From assembly GCF_041262165.1 (NCBI RefSeq), contig NZ_JBGCBY010000017.1:117033-181032 (forward strand): a DNA stretch of 64,000 bases, given 5' to 3'. Of the stretch, positions 51,532 to 60,419 are shown in pieces; within the stretch, counting starts at the first letter, position 1, and every line of letters begins with the position of its first letter. Origin of the DNA: Streptacidiphilus sp041262165 (lineage in GTDB: Bacteria > Actinomycetota > Actinomycetes > Streptomycetales > Streptomycetaceae). The notes beneath the pieces were generated by a model. The model worked only from the letters and a program-made list of their open reading frames with translations. It was not told the DNA's origin and did no database searches. The translations under genes and the position numbers were made by a program.

Positions 51532-51945
51532 GTGTCCACCCCAGCGCCCAACGCCGCCGTCCCCGACGAGCACGGCCTCGTCGATGCCTGGCGCACGCTG
51601 CTCGCCCGCCAGGCCGCGACCGCCTGCGCGCTCGACCGCGAGCTCAACGAGCGTCACGGCCTGGGCATGAGCGAGTTCGAGGTGCTGGAACGCCTCGTCG
51701 AGGGCACGGAGGGGGACTGCAAGGCGACCCTGCGGGTCCAGGAGCTGGCCACCTCGGTCCACCTCAGCCAGAGCGCGCTGTCCCGGTTGATCGCCCGTCT
51801 GGAGAAGGCCGGTTTGGTCGAGCGCTCCATGTGCGCCGAGGACCGCCGCGGCGTCAGTGTCTGCCTCACTTCCGAGGGCCGCTCCCGGCACGCCGCCGCG
51901 CGGCCCACCCACCGCTCCGTCCTCGCGGCGACACTCGCCCCCTGA
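51532..51945 (+). CDS. MarR family transcriptional regulator
   Basis: A 137-residue MarR protein with the winged helix (LATSVHLSQSALSRLIARLEKAGLVERSMCAEDRRGVSVCLTSEGR). Three cysteines are present, two near the DNA-binding wing (SMCAEDRRGVSVCL), so redox sensing is possible. The GTG start is at 51532. It probably represses the divergent DHA2 exporter until a ligand binds. Confidence 0.92.
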   Translation: MSTPAPNAAVPDEHGLVDAWRTLLARQAATACALDRELNERHGLGMSEFEVLERLVEGTEGDCKATLRVQELATSVHLSQSALSRLIARLEKAGLVERSMCAEDRRGVSVCLTSEGRSRHAAARPTHRSVLAATLAP

Positions 51946-52023
51946 TCGAGTCCGCTGGAGTCCTGCTTCAGAGTCCTGCTGCAGAGGCCTGGAGAGGCCT
52001 GGTCGCGCGGCACAAGGACGCGC

Positions 52024-52950
52024 TCAGGGCCGCAGCGCCGCCCGCGCGCCTTCCGCCTCGCGCTGGGCCGCGCGCACGGTCTCCTCGATGCAGCTCTCCG
52101 GGCAGGCGTCCGGCATCGCGGGGTGCCTGCCGATCACGATTACGCCGAGGACGATGCAGGCCAGTCCCACCGCCTCCCAGGCCAGCGCTCCCGGTGTCAC
52201 CCGAAGCTCGTCGCCGAGGAAGCCCACGCCGCAGGCGATCCCCGCGAGCGGCTGCGCGGCGGTCAGCGCCGGCAGCGACATCTTCAGCGGCGCCGACTCG
52301 AACGCGCTTTGCACCAGGATCAGTCCCAGCACGCCGATCGCCACCACGGTGTAGGTCTGCCAGCTGTGCAGCAGCAGCACCAGGCCTCCGCGGTTGAACC
52401 GCTGCCCGGCCGTACGCGTCAGCGCGTCCTGCACGCCGTAGAGCAGGCCGGCCGCGAGCGCCAGCAGGGTCGCCTCCTCGAACAGCGGCATCCGCCGGGC
52501 TATGGAGACCAGTAGCAGCGCGATCCCCGCCACCACGCCGAAGACCAGCCAGTGCCGCAGCACCCCGGACTCGGTGCCGCCGCCGGTCGGCTGGCCGCTG
52601 ACGATGAACACGGTCACGCCGGTGGCGAGCAGCAGCACCCCGCCCCAGCCGGACCGGCCGAGGGTCTGCCGGGTGATCCGCCGCGCCAGCCCCATGGCAA
52701 ACAGCAGGTTTGTCGCGAGCAGAGGTTCCACGAGGGAGATCCGGCCGGCGGACAGCGCCATCGCGCTCAGCACCTGGCCGCCGATCATGAAGAGGAGGCC
52801 GAGCAGCCACTCCCGTTGCCGCATCAGGCGCAGCAGCAGCCGGTAGGAGAGCATCTCCGAAAGGGGGGCGCGCTGCGCCGCGTGCTGCTGAAGCACGAAT
52901 CCGAGGCCGAGCAGACAGGCCGCGCTCACACTGAGCAGAAAAACGGTCAC
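52024..52950 (-). CDS. DMT superfamily (EamA-like) membrane transporter
   Basis: About 308 residues with nine to ten membrane helices (VTVFLLSVSAACLLGLGFVLQQHAAQRAPLSEMLSYRLLL ... GRISLVEPLLATNLLFAMGLARRITRQ), matching a DMT family common in Streptomyces. Substrate is unknown. I chose the GTG at 52950 (GGGGTGA 7 nt upstream), where homologues begin; an ATG at 53052 in frame would add 34 mostly hydrophilic residues. Confidence 0.82.
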   Translation of the reverse strand: MTVFLLSVSAACLLGLGFVLQQHAAQRAPLSEMLSYRLLLRLMRQREWLLGLLFMIGGQVLSAMALSAGRISLVEPLLATNLLFAMGLARRITRQTLGRSGWGGVLLLATGVTVFIVSGQPTGGGTESGVLRHWLVFGVVAGIALLLVSIARRMPLFEEATLLALAAGLLYGVQDALTRTAGQRFNRGGLVLLLHSWQTYTVVAIGVLGLILVQSAFESAPLKMSLPALTAAQPLAGIACGVGFLGDELRVTPGALAWEAVGLACIVLGVIVIGRHPAMPDACPESCIEETVRAAQREAEGARAALRP

Positions 52951-53168
52951 GAAGTGTTCACCCCACGTCCAGACCAGCTCGAATGCCGTGGCATTCTGCC
53001 CGTCCACACACCCTGCCCGCCCGAGCCAGGGGTGGCCGGATGTGTCGGACATGGACTGTTCCAGGGAAGCGTAGCGCGGCCTACTGGGAATGGCCTGTGC
53101 GTCAACCGAATTCTGGATCCGCCTGAGCGCGCCGTGGCTCGGCGGGTGTTCGGCCGACCCCGGATGAG

Positions 53169-54122
53169 TCAGATGAGTGCGTGCAGGCCCGGAGCGAAGG
53201 CCAGTGCCAGTGGCGCGCCCACCGCGGCCAGGGCGCCGACGGTGAGCCGCAGCCGGTGGGCGACCGACAGCCGGGGCTCTCCGGCGAGCAGCCGGTCGAC
53301 CCGGCCTGGGACCTCGGAAACCAGCGCCGGGCAGCTCTCGGCGGGGCCGGGTGCGGTGTTGAGCTCGACCAGGGCGAGCGCGGTGGCCAGTCGGCCGTGG
53401 CGGCGCGCTGCCGAGTCGTCGGCTGCGAGCTCGACCAGGCGGCCGACCTGCTCGCGGAACAGGACGAAGATCCCGGCCCCGGGAAAGCCGGTGTTCAGTG
53501 CCTCCGCGCACTGCAGCAGCCAGTGGTGCCTGGCCCGCACATGTCCGCGCTCGTGCGCGAGGACAGCGTCGAGCTCGCGGTCGCTCAGGCGGTGCAGCGC
53601 GCCGGTGGTCACGACCAGCCGCGCCCGGGGGCCGGGCAGAGACCAGGCCTTCGGCTGGGTGTTCTCCAGGACGACCAGGCGCTCGCCCGAACCTGATCCG
53701 GACCGGCTGCCCAGGCCCGCCGGCAGCTCCGGCGCTCTGAGTGCCAGCTCCCGCTGGCGGCGGCGGCGCAGCGCGCGGGCCGAGTGGACCTCCAGGCCCA
53801 GCGCCATCGCCGTACGGACCCCGCCGACGGCGAACAGGAAGGCGCCGGCTATCGCCCAGGGCCGGGCCAGGGGAAAACCGTAGGCCGCCTCCACTCCGTG
53901 CGGGGCGCCCGAGAACAGCAGGTCGCGTGCGGCCGGCCAGGCCGCCGCACCGGTCAGCACCAGAGCCAGGCCGCAGCAGAGCAGTGTGGCGACAACCAGG
54001 CACTGCCACGCCCACAGGGCGAGCACCGGCTCGCGCTCCGCCCAGCGCGCCCGCGCCAGCAGCCGCGGACCGGCTGTGGCCAGTACCAGGCCGAGCAGCA
54101 GCAGAGCGGGCAGGGCGTTCAA
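53169..54122 (-). CDS. M56 family membrane metallopeptidase
   Basis: A 317-residue M56 peptidase with membrane helices at both ends and HERGH (190-194) as zinc motif. Unlike the copy at 10181 it has no adjacent BlaI gene in the window; the upstream neighbour is a DUF5134 protein. The start is a TTG with GGAGG 7 nt upstream. A Gly-Ser run (RSGSGSG) precedes the catalytic part. Confidence 0.88.
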   Translation of the reverse strand: MNALPALLLLGLVLATAGPRLLARARWAEREPVLALWAWQCLVVATLLCCGLALVLTGAAAWPAARDLLFSGAPHGVEAAYGFPLARPWAIAGAFLFAVGGVRTAMALGLEVHSARALRRRRQRELALRAPELPAGLGSRSGSGSGERLVVLENTQPKAWSLPGPRARLVVTTGALHRLSDRELDAVLAHERGHVRARHHWLLQCAEALNTGFPGAGIFVLFREQVGRLVELAADDSAARRHGRLATALALVELNTAPGPAESCPALVSEVPGRVDRLLAGEPRLSVAHRLRLTVGALAAVGAPLALAFAPGLHALI

Positions 54123-54241
54123 CGAGTGCCTCCGCTGGCGGGACCGTGGGCACGCGTCACTGCGTGCGGCACCAACCTATGCGCCGTGGGGAGAGCGCGG
54201 AATCGCTTTCCGGCAGGCGTGACACACGCCACCCCGGCCGT

Positions 54242-54937
54242 TCACATGGCGAGCAGCATCGTGAACATGCCCATGCCCAGAACCATGCGGCAGGCGTGCG
54301 GCAGTTCCGGAGCACCGAGCAGCCGCGCGGTGACCGACCCCGGACTGGCCGGGTCGGGCCCGGCGCCGACGGCGGCCGACCCCGGTACGCCGATCAGCCG
54401 CAGGCCGCCCACCAGCGCGTACCCGCCGAAGAACGCCAGCAGCGCCCCCGTCAGCAGCGGCAGACCGGCTCCGGCCGCAGCGCCCGACGCGCCGGCCACC
54501 CCCGCCATCCCGGCCACCCCCGCCATCCCGGCCATCCCCGCCATCCCGGCCATCCCGGCCGTCCCCGCCATCCCCGCCATTCCGACGGAGCCCGCGGCCG
54601 CCATCGCCACGGCCATGTACACCATCGCCAGATGTCCCACCCCGTGGTACAGGTGATGCCCGCGGTGCCCAGGCCCCTGGGACCGCGACAGGCCGGCGGC
54701 GAGCGAGCAGACGGCGGCTGCGCCGAAGGGCACCACCCACACCAGCACCGGCACACCCCGTCCCAGCCCGTAGGGGAGCGCCATCACCGCCATGCCCAGA
54801 CCCTTCAGGGCCTCCGAGGCGTCCAGCTCCCGGTCGGCCCGGTTCGCGCCGCGACGCAGCAACCGCAGCAGGCAGTAGAGGCCCGTCGCGCCCATCAACC
54901 CGGTCAGCAGCCAGCCCACTGCGGCGGGACCATGCAT
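54242..54937 (-). CDS. DUF5134 family membrane protein with MAG repeats
   Basis: A 231-residue protein with about six hydrophobic segments and a His-rich loop (GPGHRGHHLYHGVGHLAMVYMAVAM). A central stretch (about residues 115-148) is a MAG/VAG tripeptide repeat encoded by 9-bp tandem DNA repeats. DUF5134 genes often sit beside M56 peptidase genes in Streptomyces. The histidine cluster hints at metal binding, but function is unknown. Confidence 0.8.
   Translation of the reverse strand: MHGPAAVGWLLTGLMGATGLYCLLRLLRRGANRADRELDASEALKGLGMAVMALPYGLGRGVPVLVWVVPFGAAAVCSLAAGLSRSQGPGHRGHHLYHGVGHLAMVYMAVAMAAAGSVGMAGMAGTAGMAGMAGMAGMAGVAGMAGVAGASGAAAGAGLPLLTGALLAFFGGYALVGGLRLIGVPGSAAVGAGPDPASPGSVTARLLGAPELPHACRMVLGMGMFTMLLAM
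54495..54582. repeat. 9-bp tandem repeats in the DUF5134 gene
   Basis: About ten units of CATCCCGGC / CATCCCCGC (minus strand GGGATGGCC-type) encode the MAG repeats in frame. Copy number probably varies between strains. Confidence 0.85.
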
Positions 54938-55319
54938 CCGGGCTCCCCTCGGCGACGGCGACTCCCGCCGGGCAGGGGCCGGCGCGATTCCAGCATGACG
55001 CTGCGTGGTCGTCCGTTGACAGGGCGCAGTGGGGGGCGCACGAACGCAGGCGCGGCATCCCTTCTGTCCCCCGATCCATCGGGTTGTCCCCCTGCTAGCG
55101 GACGACCCCAGGGGCGCGGCGTACTCCCAGAGGAGTACGCCGGGAGGTGCCTGCCCCCACTGGACTACGCGGTTCGCGATCGTGAATCATCCCCCGGAGT
55201 GTCTTCTGCGGAAGCAGGTCTCGTTACGTTTGAGCGGCCCGAGCCACTAGGTGCACAAACCGGCAGTAACCGCCCGGTGGCAAAGCGACCAAAGATCCGA
55301 ACAGGGACGAGACCTCACC
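54938..55319. promoter_or_regulatory. divergent region upstream of the glycosyltransferase gene, with hairpin
   Basis: 382 bp without a convincing gene. GGCGTACTCC-caga-GGAGTACGCC (55118-55141) is a perfect 10-bp-arm dyad about 180 nt upstream of the start; it may be an operator or an mRNA hairpin. TCTCGTTACGTTTGAG near 55219 is a possible promoter element. Confidence 0.45.
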
Positions 55320-56549
55320 ATGGGCCGACTGATCCGCCTCCCGATGCAGCGCCGTGCCGGCTCGCAGCCCCCCACCCCGCCGCGCGCCGTGATCGTGTCC
55401 GCCAGCGTGGGCGCGGGCCACGACGCCGTCGCCGAGGAGCTCGCCGCGCGGCTGGAGGAGGCCGGGGTCGCCGTCGACCGCCACGACTTCCTCGACCTGC
55501 TGCCGGGCCCGGCCGGACGCGTCCTGGTCGGCTCGTACCACCGGATGCTGGAGCGGGCCCCCTGGACCTGGAAGCTGCTCTACGGCGGCATGGACAACCA
55601 GCGCATGATGAGCATGCAGGCGACCCTGTTCACCCTGCTTGCCGGCCGCCGAATGCGGTCCGTGATCCCGGCCGACACCAGGATCGTCGTCTCCACCTAC
55701 CCGCTGTCCAGTCAGGTCCTCGGACGGCTGCGCAAGCGCGGCCGCGTCGAGACCCCCGTGCACACCTATCTCACCGATTTCTCCGTGCACCAGCTGTGGG
55801 CGTCGCCCGACGTGGACGCCCACCTGGCGGTCAACCCGGTCCCGGCGGCCCAGGCCCGCGCCGCGGGCTGCGCCGGGGTCTCCGTGGTCACCCCGCTGGT
55901 CGACCGCCGGTTCACCCCCACCACGGACCGCCTGCGCCACGCCGCCCGGGCCCGCCTCGGCCTGCCCCAGGACGCGCGCCTGGCCCTGCTGGTCGGTGGA
56001 TCCTGGGGTGCCGGCGAGATCGAGCGCACCGTCGGTGACATCGAGGCAGCCGACCCGGGCATCACCTGCGTCGTGGTCTGCGGCCGTAACGAGGCGCTGC
56101 GCGAGCGGCTGCTCGCCGCCGGCGTCCGGCACGCCTACGGCTGGGTCGACGACATGCCCAGCCTGATGCACGCCTCCGACGTGCTGGTGCAGAACGCCGG
56201 CGGGATGACCGTGCAGGAGGCCGTCGCCAGCGGCCTGCCCGTGGTGACCTACCGGTCGATTCCCGGTCACGGCCTGACCAACGCCGCCGCCCTGGACGAG
56301 GCGGGAGTGGCCCGCTGGGTCCGCAGCCATGGCGAACTGGCCGACGCCCTGGCCCAGGCAGTACGGTCGAGCAGAAGCTCCGCAGTGGCGTCCCCGTCCG
56401 GGGCGGACTCGGTGCAGCTGCTCCTGGAGACCTCCGGCCTCAGCCACCTCGCCGAGGTCCGTGCCCTCGCCCTTGCCGCGAACGCTGCCGCCGCAGCAGC
56501 CGCGGCCGTTCCCTTCGGCCCAGTCGCCGAGATGGAGTCCGTCCGTTGA
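55320..56549 (+). CDS. MGDG-synthase/MurG-like (GT28-type) glycosyltransferase
   Basis: A 409-residue glycosyltransferase of the GT-B fold. The N-terminal MGDG-synthase motif (RAVIVSASVGAGHDAVAEELAARLEEAGVAVDRHDFLDLLP) resembles processive diacylglycerol glucosyltransferases. The C-terminal donor site is GWVDDMPSLMHASDVLVQNAGGMTVQEAVASGLPVV. It should transfer a sugar from a UDP-sugar to a lipid or cell-envelope acceptor. It overlaps the deacetylase gene by 4 nt (TTGA), implying one pathway. Confidence 0.88.
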   Translation: MGRLIRLPMQRRAGSQPPTPPRAVIVSASVGAGHDAVAEELAARLEEAGVAVDRHDFLDLLPGPAGRVLVGSYHRMLERAPWTWKLLYGGMDNQRMMSMQATLFTLLAGRRMRSVIPADTRIVVSTYPLSSQVLGRLRKRGRVETPVHTYLTDFSVHQLWASPDVDAHLAVNPVPAAQARAAGCAGVSVVTPLVDRRFTPTTDRLRHAARARLGLPQDARLALLVGGSWGAGEIERTVGDIEAADPGITCVVVCGRNEALRERLLAAGVRHAYGWVDDMPSLMHASDVLVQNAGGMTVQEAVASGLPVVTYRSIPGHGLTNAAALDEAGVARWVRSHGELADALAQAVRSSRSSAVASPSGADSVQLLLETSGLSHLAEVRALALAANAAAAAAAAVPFGPVAEMESVR

Positions 56550-57271
56550 GCCGAGTCGTGAAGGCAGCCGCAGTCGTCGCCGGGGGTCTGGCCCTCGCCC
56601 ACGCAGCGCCTGCGCTCACTTCCATCCAGCCGCTGGAGCCGCTGCGCACCCGCCTGTTCCCCGGCTACGCCGGCCAGGGCGACCCCGGCCACATCGCGCT
56701 GACCTTCGACGACGGGCCCGACCCGCTGTCCACGCCGCGCTTCCTCAAGCTGCTGGAGCGCCGGGGCGTCACGGCCACGTTCTTCCTGCTGGGTTTCATG
56801 CTGGAGCGCGACCCCGGCCTGGGCCGGGAGATCGCCGCCGCCGGACACGAGGTCGCCGTCCACGGCTACCTGCACCGCCCGATGCTGCTGCGCACGCCTC
56901 GCCAGACCCGCGACGACCTGAGCCGCGCGCACGCCCTGGTGTCCGAGGCCACCGGCGAGACCCCGCGCTGGTACCGGCCCCCGTACGGCATCGCCACCAC
57001 CTCGGCGCTGCGCACCGCGCGCGGGCTGGGCATGGATCCGGTGCTGTGGACCAGCTGGGGCGCGGACTGGCGCGCGGGCGCGACCGGCAGCTCGGTCTAC
57101 GACACGGTGACCCGCAACCTCAAGGGCGGCGGCACGATCCTGCTCCACGACTCGGACTGCACCTCCGCGCCGGCCTCCTGGACCGCCACGCTCAGCGCCC
57201 TGCCCAGGCTCCTCGACCACTGCGAGGAGCAGGGCTGGAAGCTGGGCCCCCTCGCCGCGCACGGGCTCTAG
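56546..57271 (+). CDS. polysaccharide deacetylase (NodB/CE4 family)
   Basis: A 241-residue CE4 deacetylase with an N-terminal hydrophobic segment (VVKAAAVVAGGLALAHAAPALT) that is a signal peptide or anchor. The metal and catalytic motifs are TFDDGPD, HGYLHRP, RPPYG and ILLHDSD. It removes N-acetyl groups from an amino sugar polymer or glycolipid, perhaps the product of the coupled glycosyltransferase. The TTG start overlaps the previous stop. Its TAG stop is formed by the left arm of element B. Confidence 0.92.
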   Translation: MSRVVKAAAVVAGGLALAHAAPALTSIQPLEPLRTRLFPGYAGQGDPGHIALTFDDGPDPLSTPRFLKLLERRGVTATFFLLGFMLERDPGLGREIAAAGHEVAVHGYLHRPMLLRTPRQTRDDLSRAHALVSEATGETPRWYRPPYGIATTSALRTARGLGMDPVLWTSWGADWRAGATGSSVYDTVTRNLKGGGTILLHDSDCTSAPASWTATLSALPRLLDHCEEQGWKLGPLAAHGL

Positions 57272-57465
57272 GAGGGTGCTGAAGATCTAGGCCGGGCTCG
57301 CGGCGTCCTGCGACTCCGCTTGCCGCGTTGTCTCCCCCACCCTTCGGGCGGGAGGTGCCCCCTGGTCGCCCTCTACCAACCACGGTTGGCTCCCTCCTCC
57401 GCCTTGCAATCGAAGCCGCATGACGCCGCTCCCTGATCCGGCCTAGATCTTCAGCACCCTCCTAG
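57268..57465. repeat. inverted-repeat intergenic element B
   Basis: A 198-bp element with perfect 27-bp inverted arms (57268-57294, 57439-57465). Inside are CTCCGCTTGCCGCGTTG (57314-57330), a hairpin CCAAC...GGTTGG (57376-57389) and CGCCTTGCAATCGAAG (57400-57415), in the same order and spacing class as in element A. The left arm is copied exactly at 8275-8301. It follows the deacetylase gene in the same orientation and supplies its stop codon. Confidence 0.9.
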
Positions 57466-57517
57466 CCCTACCCGGAGCACCACTCGGAAGCCCTGCTCCG
57501 AGCTACCGCCGCCCGGC

Positions 57518-58306
57518 CTACAGCCGCCCGGCGGCGGTCAGTCGGCTGAGGAAGCGCTTGGTCCGCTCGTGCCGCGGGTCGCCGAACACCTGCTCCGGCG
57601 GCCCCTGTTCGAGGATGACCCCGTCGGCGAGGAAGCAGACACGGTCCGCGACGTCTCGGGCGAAGGCCATCTCATGGGTGGCCAGGACCATCGTCAGTCC
57701 CTGCCCCTTGAGGTCCCTGACCACCTCCAGCACTTCGGCGACGAGCTCCGGGTCCAGCGCGGCGGTGATCTCGTCCAGCAGCAGCAGGCGCGGGTCGCCC
57801 ACGATCGCGCGGACGATGGCGACGCGCTGCTGCTGGCCGCCGGAGAGCCGGTCGGGGTACTCCCGCGCCTTCGCGGCCAGGCCCAGCCGCTCCAGCAGCT
57901 CCATGGCCCGGGTCTCGGCTTCCTCCCGACTGAGGCCGTGGACTCGGCGCGGCGCGAGGGTGAGGTTCTGCAACACCGTCAGATGCGGGAACAGGTTGTA
58001 CGCCTGGAAGACCACACCGATCCGGCGGCGCACGGCGTCGGGGTCGACGCGCGGGTCGGTGATCTCCTCGCCGTCGAGGAAGACCGCGCCGTCGTCGATC
58101 TGTTCCAGCAGGTTGGTGCAGCGCAACAGCGTGGACTTGCCCGAGCCGGAAGCGCCGATCAGCGCGGTCACCGTGTGCTGCGGCACGTCGAGGTCGACGT
58201 CGTGCAGGATGACGTGGTCGCCGAAGGTCTTGCGCACCGACTCCAGCCGCAGCACCGGCTCGGTGACGTCGCCAATACGGGTGTCGGGTCGGGTGTCGGT
58301 GGTCAT
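57518..58306 (-). CDS. polar amino-acid ABC transporter ATP-binding protein
   Basis: A 262-residue ABC ATPase. Walker A is GASGSGKST, the signature is LSGGQQQRVAIVRAI, Walker B is LLLLDEITAALD, with a switch His in ATHEM. The HisP/GlnQ-type sequence (VVFQAYNLFPHLTVLQNLTLAP) indicates a polar amino-acid importer. ATG overlaps the permease stop (ATGA). It is the last gene of the operon. Confidence 0.94.
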   Translation of the reverse strand: MTTDTRPDTRIGDVTEPVLRLESVRKTFGDHVILHDVDLDVPQHTVTALIGASGSGKSTLLRCTNLLEQIDDGAVFLDGEEITDPRVDPDAVRRRIGVVFQAYNLFPHLTVLQNLTLAPRRVHGLSREEAETRAMELLERLGLAAKAREYPDRLSGGQQQRVAIVRAIVGDPRLLLLDEITAALDPELVAEVLEVVRDLKGQGLTMVLATHEMAFARDVADRVCFLADGVILEQGPPEQVFGDPRHERTKRFLSRLTAAGRL

Positions 58307-59226
58307 ACGACGCCTCCCTGGCTGCGCCGGCGGTCCATCCGGCGGGTGAGCCAGTCGGTGAACCGGGTCATGGGGATGGTGAGGGCGACGAAGAGCAGCC
58401 CGGCCACGATGTAGGGGGTGAAGTTGAAGCTCGCCGCCTCCTGGATGCGGGCGGCGGCGACCGCGTCGACGGCCCCGCCGATGGACACCAGGCCGGTGTC
58501 CTTCTGCAGCGACACCATGTCGTTGAGCAGCGCGGGCACCACCCGGCGCACCGCCTGCGGCAGCACCACGAAGCGCATCGTCTGACTGTTGGTCAGTCCG
58601 ATGGAGCGGGCTGCGGCACGCTGGCTGGGATGTACCGACTCGATGCCCGCGCGAAACACCTCGGCCACGTAGGCCGAGTAGTTTACGACCAGGGCCGTGC
58701 CACCGAGCATCACCGGATCGTTGGTGACGCCGGTGAGCTGCAGCGCGGGCACCCCGAAGACCATGATCAGCAGCAGGATGATCAGCGGCAGCCCACGGAA
58801 GAAGTCGACGTACGCCGTGGCGAGGAGACGCACCGGCAGGAACACCGGACCGCGCAGCGTCCTCGCGGCTGCGATCAGCAGCCCGAGCACCAGCACGGCC
58901 GCTCCGCAGACGACCAGCATCTCCAGGTTGAGCACCAGGCCGCGCAGGACGTCGGGCAGTGCCGCGCGCGCGTACTGCGCGTTGAAGAAGGTCTCCCTGG
59001 TCCGCGCCCACCCGGGCGAGCCGGTGATCACGAAGAACAGCACGCAGGCCGTGGCCAGGGTGCTGGCACCGGCGATCAGCGCCGAGCGGCGGGCGCGGGT
59101 GCGCCGGTACTGCTCTCGGGCGAGACGGCGGGTGGACGGGACGTACCCGCCGGGGGCGGCCACCGCAGTGGCCGCCCCCGAGGGCGTGCTTCCGTCCGGA
59201 ATGGCACCGTCGGCGGAGACGGTCAC
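58303..59226 (-). CDS. polar amino-acid ABC transporter permease
   Basis: A 307-residue HisM/GlnP-type permease. A cytoplasmic N-terminal tail of about 45 residues precedes the helices. The permease loop is VFRAGIESVHPSQRAAARSIGLTNSQTMRFVVLPQAVRRVVPALLND. A single permease gene suggests a homodimer. The GTG start overlaps the binding-protein stop (GTGA). Confidence 0.93.
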   Translation of the reverse strand: MTVSADGAIPDGSTPSGAATAVAAPGGYVPSTRRLAREQYRRTRARRSALIAGASTLATACVLFFVITGSPGWARTRETFFNAQYARAALPDVLRGLVLNLEMLVVCGAAVLVLGLLIAAARTLRGPVFLPVRLLATAYVDFFRGLPLIILLLIMVFGVPALQLTGVTNDPVMLGGTALVVNYSAYVAEVFRAGIESVHPSQRAAARSIGLTNSQTMRFVVLPQAVRRVVPALLNDMVSLQKDTGLVSIGGAVDAVAAARIQEAASFNFTPYIVAGLLFVALTIPMTRFTDWLTRRMDRRRSQGGVV

Positions 59227-60140
59227 TTCAGCACCGGTGCGGTGTCGGAGGCCGGCAGCCACTGCTTGGCGATCTTGTCCAGGGTGCCGTCGGTACGCAG
59301 CGAGTCCACGGCCTGGGAGACGCAGGAGGTCAGCACGCTGCCCTTGCTGAGCACCAGGCCGAACTGCTCGCTGCCGCCGGTACCCGCGGCGTCCTGGGCG
59401 AACTGGCCGACGACCTTGGCGGTGGGCACCTGCACCGAGGTGACGTAGAACGCCGTGGGCAGGTCGACGACGATCGCGTCCACCTGGTGGTTCTTCAGGG
59501 CGGCCACGGCGAGGTCGGTGGTCTCGAAGACGGCCGGCTGCGCGCTCGGCTTCACCAGATTGCTGATCACGGTCAGGCCGGTGGTGCCGACCTGCGCGCC
59601 GAGCTTGGCGCCCTTCAGCGCGCTCACGTCCGTGGCGCCGGCGATCTTGGAGCCCTGCAGGGTGACCACGGCCTGGCGCACGTCGTAGTAGCCCGAGGAG
59701 AAGTCCACGGCCTGCTTGCGCTGGTCCGTCACCGAGACCTGGTTGATGTCGAAGTCGAACTTCTTCACGCCGGGGGTGACCGCGTTGTCGAACGGGACCG
59801 TGGTCCAGGCGACCTTGCCCTGTGCGTAGCCGAGACGGTCCGCGACCGCGTAGGCGACGGCCGACTCGAAGCCCTTGCCGTTGGCGGGCTTGTTGTCCTG
59901 GAACCACGGGTCGTACGCCGGGTTGTCGGTGCCGATCGTCAGCGTTCCCGAGGTCTGCGTCTGCAGGGCGCCCTTGGCGCAGGTCGCCGCCGAGGCGGCG
60001 CCGGAGCCCGAGCCGGTCGTGGCGGAACTGCTGGACCCGGCCTGGCTGCTGGTGGCCTGCGGAGCACAACCCGCCAGCGCGAGCAGCGCTGCACTCGCCG
60101 ACAGGACGGCCAGACGGGTTCTTCCGGACTTGGTGGTCAT
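59223..60140 (-). CDS. polar amino-acid ABC transporter substrate-binding lipoprotein
   Basis: A 305-residue family-3 binding protein. The lipoprotein signal ends at LALAGC (Cys25), then a Ser/Gly linker. The binding domain shows TLTIGTDNPAYDPWF, GFESAVAYAVADRLG and KFDFDINQVSVTDQRKQAVDFSSGYYDVRQAVV, typical of amino-acid binding. The exact amino acid is unknown. The ATG at 60140 has AGGAG 8 nt upstream. It is first in a three-gene operon. Confidence 0.93.
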   Translation of the reverse strand: MTTKSGRTRLAVLSASAALLALAGCAPQATSSQAGSSSSATTGSGSGAASAATCAKGALQTQTSGTLTIGTDNPAYDPWFQDNKPANGKGFESAVAYAVADRLGYAQGKVAWTTVPFDNAVTPGVKKFDFDINQVSVTDQRKQAVDFSSGYYDVRQAVVTLQGSKIAGATDVSALKGAKLGAQVGTTGLTVISNLVKPSAQPAVFETTDLAVAALKNHQVDAIVVDLPTAFYVTSVQVPTAKVVGQFAQDAAGTGGSEQFGLVLSKGSVLTSCVSQAVDSLRTDGTLDKIAKQWLPASDTAPVLK

Positions 60141-60419
60141 CAGTTCAGCTCCTGGGGGGACGGCATCCGGCGAAGGCACGGAGCCACGGTGAACCGGCAG
60201 CGTACCGGGACTGATCCAGGGCACCCCCGGCGGCCCGACGTCGTCCCGCATCGTGGGCAGCGAGCGCCGGAACGACAACCGGGAGAAAGTTGGCTGTATA
60301 GCACCAAATCAGGACAAGATCTGAGCTGATTCCGCTGCACGAGACTCGCCCTTGAACAGAAGAACCTTCTGTATATACGGTGTCCACACAACAGTTCCTC
60401 CGGTGCAGACAGGGTTGAC
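60141..60419. promoter_or_regulatory. divergent promoter region (amino-acid importer / DUF6421 operon)
   Basis: 279 bp between divergent operons, locally AT-rich (TTCTGTATATACGG at 60367-60380). AGGG lies 5 nt before the DUF6421 start. No clear operator dyad was found. Confidence 0.35.

Noticed and set aside
49127..51945. Antibiotic biosynthesis cluster edge (exporter with TetR and MarR)
   Set aside because: No polyketide, peptide or terpene biosynthetic genes occur in the window; the exporter set is self-contained.
52024..54153. A 709-codon open minus-strand frame that could look like one large protein
   Set aside because: Only the 308-residue C-terminal part has membrane-protein composition and homologue-like start; the rest runs through the M56 gene in another frame and is Arg/Gly/Pro-rich, typical of a GC-rich shadow frame.
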